This document shows positions 57,326 through 64,000 of a stretch of DNA of 64,000 nt, one piece after another. The translations under genes were made by a program, and so were the position numbers. This DNA comes from Flaccisagitta enflata (Eukaryota; Chaetognatha; Sagittoidea; Aphragmophora), in the NCBI GenBank assembly GCA_965153355.1, contig OZ231126.1, positions 59,210,001-59,274,000 of the forward strand, read 5' to 3'. Position 1 is the first letter of the stretch. Each line of letters starts with the position of its first letter. Below the pieces are notes generated by a model. That model worked only from the letters and a program-made list of their open reading frames with translations. It made no database searches and was not told where the DNA came from.

Positions 57326-57660
57326 TCTAATCTCCTATGCAAGCAATGTCAATCTAGTCAATCTCATCACATCTCTATCGAGAAGAATTTCCAAAATCAA
57401 CACTTGCATTCTATTTCGGATCGTCACAATCACTGTGCCACACCATCATCGTCATGGGGGAGGAGAGATTTGCCATTTACGGAGTTCACTTTAGATGGGA
57501 CCCCCATATGGGGATTACGGGGTCCCCCATCGACCGGTCTGACGGGTAGTTGGCCATTTCTGCCGCTCGCCGTGGAGATGGCTCAGGACAACGTGTCAAC
57601 CGAAAGACGTTTGCGGTTTTTCCAACAGTGACAGGAATCTTATTTGTGTCATAGACGAAA
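57326..57660. other. Unassigned stretch between family B elements
   Basis: An open frame at 57404-57631 encodes WGRRDLPFTEF and ends RRLRFFQQ, but I found no family, no clear acceptor and no partner exon, so it is left unassigned. Confidence 0.3.
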
Positions 57661-59960
57661 GACGGGCAAAAGCTTTTTGGGCAGCGGCCCCGAAGAAGAC
57701 AAAGTCCTGTAGAACACAAGGGGACTTTCATTTATCTGTTCATTCATTTGTTTGTTCGTTAGTCCCCTCCCCCCCCCCCCCAAGCTCTGTCAGGCCTGAA
57801 ATCTGCCCTCTCAAGCCTGAAATCTGCCCTCTCCAGCCTGAAATCTGCCCTCTCAGGCCTTGAATCTCCCCTCTCAGGCCTGAAATCTGTCCTCTTGAGT
57901 CTTAGATCTTTTCTCTCAGATTCCAGGCCTGAGAGGGTAGATTTGAGGCTTAAGACGGCAGATTTCAGGTCTGAGAGGGCCTGAGGGGCTGACCGATGGA
58001 CGGACGAACGGACAAATGAAAGTCCCCCTGTATTCTACAAGACTTCATCCCCTTTGGGGCCGCTGCCCTGCTTCCTCTCATTCGGATTTACAACTATGAA
58101 CAGGTCGCCCAAGGGCAATATATGGTCAATGATACCCGTTGCCCTGCTTTGAGTAATTGTGAATTGGAGTGAGGGGAAGCAGGGCAGCAGCCCCAAAGGG
58201 GGCGAAGTCCTGTAGACAGTGGGACTTTTGTTCGTCCTGCCTGAAAAAGAAGGGAAGCTGCTAAAGAGGGTTGACTGAAGGCCTTCAAGAGCCTAAACTG
58301 AGGTCTAAGAATGCCAATTGGAAGTTTGAGAGGGCTGACTTGAGGCTTGAGAGAGCTGGATTAAAGCTTGAAAGGCCAGAGGGCTGATTTGAAGCCTGAG
58401 GGCAATAAACTGAGGCTTAGATGGCTGATTTGAAGCCTAAGAGGCCTAATTTGAGGCCTGAGAGGCCAGGTTTGAGGCCTGAGAATTTAGACTTGAGGCC
58501 TGAGAGGCCTGAGAGGCCAGGCTTGAGGCCTGAGAGGTTGGATTTGAGTTCTGAGAGGCCAGATTTGAGGCCTGAGAGGCCAGATCTGAGGCCTGAGAGG
58601 CCAGAATTGAGGCCTGAGAGGCCAAATTTGAGGCCTGAGAGGTCAGATTTGAGGCCTGAGAGGCCAAATTTGAGGCCTGAGAGGTCAGATTTGAGGCCTG
58701 TGAGGCCAGATTTGAGGCCTGAGGGGCATGATGAAGGGGGGGGGTCAAATGAACGAACAAACAGATCAACAAAAGTCTCCCTGTGTTCTACAGGACTTTG
58801 TCCCCTTCAGGGCCGTTGCCCAAAAGCAGGACAACGGGTATCGCTGACTACATATTGCCCTTGGGCGACCTGTTAAGTCTTCATTATTTACACTCCATCT
58901 GAGAAATTCGATTTTGATGCGATCTCCAATACAGAAGGGCAAACGATGGACCCACCAATGAATGCCAAAGAATTGCATTGATTTACCAAATCAGTCATCC
59001 AAGGGATGCACATGGTCAGCGATACCCGTTGCCCTGCTTGGGGTGTTTAGTAGAAAAACTAGTCATCCAAGGATCGCACATGGAGTGATCAGGTGAAAAG
59101 TGGAGTGAGAGCAGGGCAGTGGCCCCAAAGGGCCGAAGTCCTGTAGAACACAGGGGGGAATTTCCAGATGTCCTGAGAGGTAATGTATCAGACTCAAGAG
59201 GTAATTGAAGCAGGATTTGAGGTCTGGGGGAAAGATTTTAGGCCTGAAGATTAGATTTGAGGTCTGGGGGCAGGCTTGAGGCCTGAGGGGCAGATTTGAG
59301 GCCTGGAACAAAGATTTGAGGTCTGGAGAACAGATTTGAGGCCTGGAGAGCTGATTTGAGGCCTTGAGAGCTGATTTGAGTCCTGGAGAGCTGATTTGAG
59401 GCCTGGAGAGCTGATTTGAGGCCTGGAGAGCTGATTTGAGGGCTTAGAGGGCCTAAATCAGGCCTGAGAGGATTTGAGGCCTTGATGGCAAACGGGGAGG
59501 GGAAGGAAGGACGGACGGAAGGACGGATGGATGGAAGGACGGACAGAAGAAAGGACGGACATCTGGAAATTCCCTCCTGTGTCCTACAGGACTGCCCAAA
59601 ATGGCGAGAGTAAGGCAGCGCGCCCAAAAGGGCTAGTGGAGAGGCTTGCAGAGATTAAATTTGAACCAGGATTGACTCCAAAAGGTTTCATTTTGACTAG
59701 TTCTGTGCCTGAGTACTATATGGAGATTAAATCAGAGACTAGAGAACGCTTATTTATAGCCTGGGATGGCTTAGTTGAGACCTGAAAGGGAATTTACAAG
59801 GTTTCAGTGAGCTGATTTAAAGCCTGGGGAAGTTTATTTGAAGTCTTAAAGGGCTCATTTTAAGCCTGAAAGATTTTATTTTATTTGGGGCTTGAGAAAA
59901 CTAATTAGGAAATTGTGAAAGCCGTTTTTAGTTGCTGACACGCAACTCTATAAGAGGCTT
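57660..59960. repeat. Cluster of family B units
   Basis: Hairpin modules near 57680, 58055, 58185, 58800 and 59115, with arrays of GGCCTGAGAGGCCAGATTTGA (58440-58730) and GCCTGGAGAGCTGATTTGA (59290-59450) type. Every unit is a multiple of 3 nt, so apparent open frames here are artefacts. Confidence 0.7.
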
Positions 59961-60104
59961 TGTCCGTTGGTCCGTTGGTCCGTTGGTCCATTGGTCCGTT
60001 GGTCCGTCATGGTGATCGCGTTAGAATGTGTGAAAACGCGCATTTCCGCCCCTGCCCACCCATCCGCAACTGGTATTGGCTGTGTATCCGGCCTTGTTTT
60101 TGCT
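59925..60104 (+). repeat. Family A hairpin element, TT class
   Basis: AGTTGC 59930-59935, GCAACT 59942-59947, GGTCCGTT repeats, right half-stem GCAACT 60066-60071, GTATCCGGCCTTG end. Confidence 0.8.
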
Positions 60105-60299
60105 AGATAGGGTTATATTGGAGCTAGCTACATATCTCAGGGAAAAGGACGCAACCCTCTCTTCTACAGGACATCGGTTCTTTGGGCCTGCTGACCAAAG
60201 AGAGAGAGAAAGTGAGAGAAACGAAACGAAATTCAGCGTCATGAGGAAACGAGGCTGTGGTAAAATTCTTTTGGCGATCATTAGTTCCAAGACGTCCTA

Positions 60300-60556
60300 A
60301 GGGCGTGTTTCTGGTGAGCGCCAAAAACGCGTTTGTTCCCGTGAAACGCGATAACAGTGTGAACACATATTCAAGAATTTCAACTGTCCCACGAGGGAGT
60401 GAGCCAAGTGAGTGAGCGAGCCCGTGAACGGAGCGGAGCGCTGCGGAGCGAGTGAGCGGAGTGAGCGGTGCGAGTGAGCGGTGCGAGCGAACGAACGTAG
60501 CGAGCGACCGAGTGGCCCTTTCAAAACGCGATCGTCTTTGACTAGGAACGCCCCCT
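60300..60556. repeat. GC-rich dispersed element L, copy 2
   Basis: Same ends and GAGCGAG interior as 50535-50847, slightly shorter. Confidence 0.7.
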
Positions 60557-60672
60557 CACTCCTCAAAGTCGTCGTTGTTGTTTTTTACGCAAATCGTTCA
60601 CGTGATTAAGCAGGAAAAATTCATACAATTAGCCGCGTGCTGTTTGGCAGGGGCTGCCTTTCAAAAATGATA

Positions 60673-61722
60673 CAGTGGGGTTCATGGAGGAAGGTATTTA
60701 AGTGTCTTAATTTTATTTGACAAACTTGATATTTGAAATATAAGTTGTTCACTCAATGCTTTTGTCCCTGAGTTTTTCGGTTGCTATGGAAACCAAAATT
60801 AGTTTTTCAAACATTTATAACCACTAAAATATCAATATTTTGAGAAATATTGTCAGGGAACATTACTCAAAATTAAATTTGCTAAAACTTTCCCACAGTA
60901 TGTTCTGTAAGAATATTGCTCGTTTGGCCGTTGCTAGGGGGCATCACACCTAGCAACCACTAAATGATGCTCCCTAGCAACCAGACGACGAACGTAGCCT
61001 TAGATGTGTAAATAACATTTTTAGGGTACCATTATTTTTTACCGACTAAATTCGAGATCTCTTGTTGCCTTTTGCTTCATTTTATGGATCAAAAAATAAC
61101 TATCAGAAAATTCTTTGGTCAGTTTCTAGTCTTTGATTACAGATGATTCGCGTTGGTTGTGAGTCATAGTGCTATGAAAAAGGTAGAAAAGTGTTGATTG
61201 ACTACTCTGTGCATTAAGTTTGTCAAACAACAAAATACTCTGTTGATGAATGTTATGATAATTGCTGTTAATTATTTTTTTCTTTCCTTGTTGACATGTT
61301 CGACCTCACTTTATTCCTACTTCTATAGCCGGAAGAATTGATTTAACCATGGATTTTTCTTAGATAAACATTATTCTATAGGAGTCAGGGGAGGAACCAA
61401 TTCTTCCGGCAGTTTAGGTACCCTGCGTAACCCCCCTGCCTAGCAACGGCTAAACGAGCAATATTCTTACAGGACATACTGTGGGAAAGTTGTAGCAAAT
61501 TAAATTCTGAGCAATGTTCCCTGATAATATTTATCAAAATATTGATATTCTAGTCCTTATAAATGTTCAAAAAAATAATTTTGGTTTCCATAGCAACCGA
61601 AAAACTCAGGGACAAAAGCATTAAGTGAACAACTTATATTTCAAATATCAAGTTTGTCAATTGAAATTAAGACACTTTAATACCTTCCTCCAGTTTAGGC
61701 TGTTATTCCACGAACTCCACTG
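60673..61722. mobile_element. TA-flanked element with long terminal inverted repeats, 1050 bp
   Basis: Ends CAGTGGGGTTCATGGA / TCCACGAACTCCACTG, TA flanks, then about 250 bp of matching arms that include GGTTGCTATGGAAACCAAAA and its complement. The central 400 bp has no coding sign. Confidence 0.75.
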
Positions 61723-61839
61723 TACGTTGGTGGGAATTTGGGCCGGCAGTCCATTCATCTTCCGACACACGAAAGAAAGGCTTCGTCGCCATCTCCTGGA
61801 CAGACTTCTTGCCTGTTTGTCTGTCTGTTAAGTATGCCT

Positions 61840-61842
61840 TTG

Positions 61843-61888
<46 letters not shown>

Positions 61889-62082
61889 TCCTCTCTGTCA
61901 TGTATGTCTGTCTGTCTGTCGTCTGTCTCTGTCTCTTCTCATCTCTTTCTCTCTCTCTGTCTCTCTCTCTCTTTGTCTCTCTGTCTCTGTCTCTCTGTCT
62001 CTTTCTGTCTCTGTCCCTCTGTCTCTCTCTGTCAGTATGTCTGTCTGTCTGTCTGTCTCTGTCTCCCTCTCCTTTCTCTCTG

Positions 62083-62172
<90 letters not shown>
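61840..62172. repeat. Compound GT, GTCT and CT microsatellite
   Basis: GT (61845-61886), mixed CTGT/CTCT (61890-62090), CT (62094-62171). Confidence 0.95.
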
Positions 62173-62175
<3 letters not shown>

Positions 62176-62399
62176 TCAAAATCACGCGCGTTTGTTCTGG
62201 GCTTCATGACAAGAACTCGCACGTCCGACGCGATTTTCTTCGTGCGACTTCGACGTTCCCCCATCCCCCACCTTCCACCTCCACCTCCCCCTCCCCAATC
62301 TTCCACCTCCCCCTCCCAACAATCACACGCATCGTCACAAGAAATAGAGGTTCGCGAGTATCAATATAAACTAGAAGACATGGCCTACAAGAAATAATC

Positions 62400-63080
62400 A
62401 ACTAACACATTTTCACGCGACATATAGAACAACTGCTACACCTGCATTTGTTAACGACCGGCATTTCTCGTCCTAAAAGATGAATCTTCTAGTTATCATG
62501 AGACCATTTCTTTTGAAAAATCACAGATTCCATAACTATGTCGCTAAAACAGTGGGAACAATATCTGTCACACATTCATTTTTTCGGCATTGCATAGCTT
62601 TTTGGATTCACTCATTACACCGCCATTTCAGCGCCTATAGATTGAATTTCCTTAATGTAAATTTCAAATTGAGAAGTTGGTACAAAATTCAATACACGTA
62701 CTGCTAACCATACATTATGTTAGGGAGAGAGGATTCAGTCACTTTCACAAGGAACAATACGGCCCTACAATAATTTTTACATATAGCATCAACAGTCATT
62801 TTTTGTGGTCTAATAAAACTGTCATTCAATGAAGTAAATGTTCTCAAGAAATTCTATTGAAAGCAATAATTATATGTGCTTAGATGTTTCTGTTTTGTTG
62901 TGACAAGAAAACTGATACTATTGAAAGAAAACCGGAGTTACTTGATTTAAAAGAAAATACATTCAAAGAATTTAATATAAAGAAAATCGAATTGAGAGAT
63001 GGGGCTTGATTAACCTAGACAACAACCAAGGTAAATCACTGACATTGAGGAATGGACACACGGACGGACCAACCGACAGA
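62400..63080. other. No recognised feature
   Basis: AT-rich sequence without convincing exons or repeats. Confidence 0.5.
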
Positions 63081-63500
63081 TGGGCGGACGGACTGGCCCA
63101 CTCATAGAGATGCGAGGACGCATCTAAAAACGGTCGGGGATAGTTGGCGGGTGATTTGAGATGGATAGGTGTGATTAAAGAAGAGGATGGACGGACGGAC
63201 GGACAGACCCTCTTGTAGAGATGCGAGGACGCATCTAAGAATGGTCGGGGATGGTTGGCGGGTGATTTGAGATGGATAGATGTGATTTAAGAAGAGGCGT
63301 AACCGACACACGGACGGACAGACCTTCTTATAGAGATGCGAGGACGCATCTAAGAATGGTCGGGGATGGTTGGTGGGTGATTTGAGATGGATAGGTGTGA
63401 TTCAAGAAGAGGCGTAACAGATACACAGACGGACGAACCAGCCGATGGACGGATGGACGAACAGACCCTCTTATAGAGATGCGAGGACGCAACTAAAAAT
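63080..63500 (-). repeat. Tandem array of family A left ends, AT class
   Basis: Four minus-strand hairpins AGATGCGTCCTCGCATCT (last variant differs slightly) spaced by about 120 bp, with near-identical spacers containing GGTCGGGGATGG and GGACGGACAGACC. No right end seen. Confidence 0.75.
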
Positions 63501-63863
63501 CCAAACCCACGTTTGATTATTATCAGTCCAAAGCAAGCCCGCTTTACTTGGCACTTTGATGCCAACTTGATTAGCTACAGTATGTACGTCTAGAAACTTT
63601 TTGTTTTGTACATCATGTTTCAAAATTAAATCCACTACCTGGGAAACTTTACGCCTTCCCGCTCAGCTTTACACCTAATTTGCCCTAATCTGCCATTTCC
63701 ATTTTTGGTCAATATTAGGTCTATTTTGCCATCTTATGCCCTTTCCTGGTTTGGTTAAGAATATAATCTTTACGCCTTGATCAGCCATTCACTTGTCCAG
63801 TTGGATTTACGCCTTTAAACACCTTGATCTGCCATTACCTTGTCAGGTTAAATCTACACCGCT

Positions 63864-64000
63864 TAGGGGGCGTTTCTAGTCAAAGACGATCGCGTTTTGA
63901 AAGGGCCACTCGGTCGCTCGCTACGTTCGTTCGCTCGCACCACTCACTCCGCTCACTGACTCCGCAGCCCTCCGCTTCGCTATGCTCGCTTCGCTCCGTT
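63864..64000 (-). repeat. GC-rich dispersed element L, copy 3, cut by window end
   Basis: Reverse copy starting GGGGGCGTTTCTAGTCAAAG and running into CGCTCGCTACG repeats. Confidence 0.65.

Noticed and set aside
62190-62397. Plus-strand frame ending VREYQYKLEDMAYKK, possible terminal exon
   Set aside because: Looks mildly coding, but no clear acceptor after the CT repeat, no partner exon and no recognised family.

Overview
This is nuclear DNA from a multicellular animal. It has spliced genes with GT-AG introns, and the proteins are metazoan: Munc18/STXBP1, an NPAS4/dysfusion-type bHLH-PAS factor and a receptor tyrosine kinase. Non-coding DNA is packed with microsatellites, minisatellites and TA-flanked inverted-repeat elements. 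The receptor architecture points to a non-vertebrate, possibly early-branching, marine animal; the phylum cannot be fixed by reading.

Five genes can be assembled exon by exon with consistent splice phases. (1) 3195-6839 (+): the last five exons of STXBP1; its 5' exons lie upstream of the window. (2) 10111-15893 (+): a small coiled-coil protein I do not recognise. (3) 22195-39187 (+): a complete 16-exon, 1134-residue receptor tyrosine kinase with signal peptide, fibrinogen-related domain, EGF repeats, SEA-like region, EGF repeat, one membrane span, long tail and intact kinase. (4) 39856-46406 (-): a complete 7-exon, 466-residue NPAS4/dysfusion homologue, convergent with gene 3, carrying a glycine-rich insert and lacking a long activation tail. 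(5) 48495-53273 (+): a complete 5-exon, 408-residue protein with two PHD-like zinc fingers, a poly-asparagine linker and an ANKLE1/LEM-3-type GIY-YIG nuclease domain.

The rest is repeat landscape, and three families stand out. Family A is a hairpin-ended element (over 20 copies). Its stem bases vary between copies, yet the matching half-stem recurs near the other end, and one copy is nested in another with a related empty site elsewhere. Family B carries a perfect GGCCCC hairpin next to arrays of 21-nt repeats. Family C consists of Tc1/mariner-like inverted-repeat elements bounded by TA, including a 2.1-kb near-perfect palindrome inside a decayed Tc1-like element.

The 5' 3.2 kb, 15.9-22.2 kb and 53.4-64 kb hold almost only repeats. 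The five genes show no obvious shared pathway; STXBP1 (vesicle fusion) and an NPAS4-like factor next to a receptor kinase need not be functionally linked.
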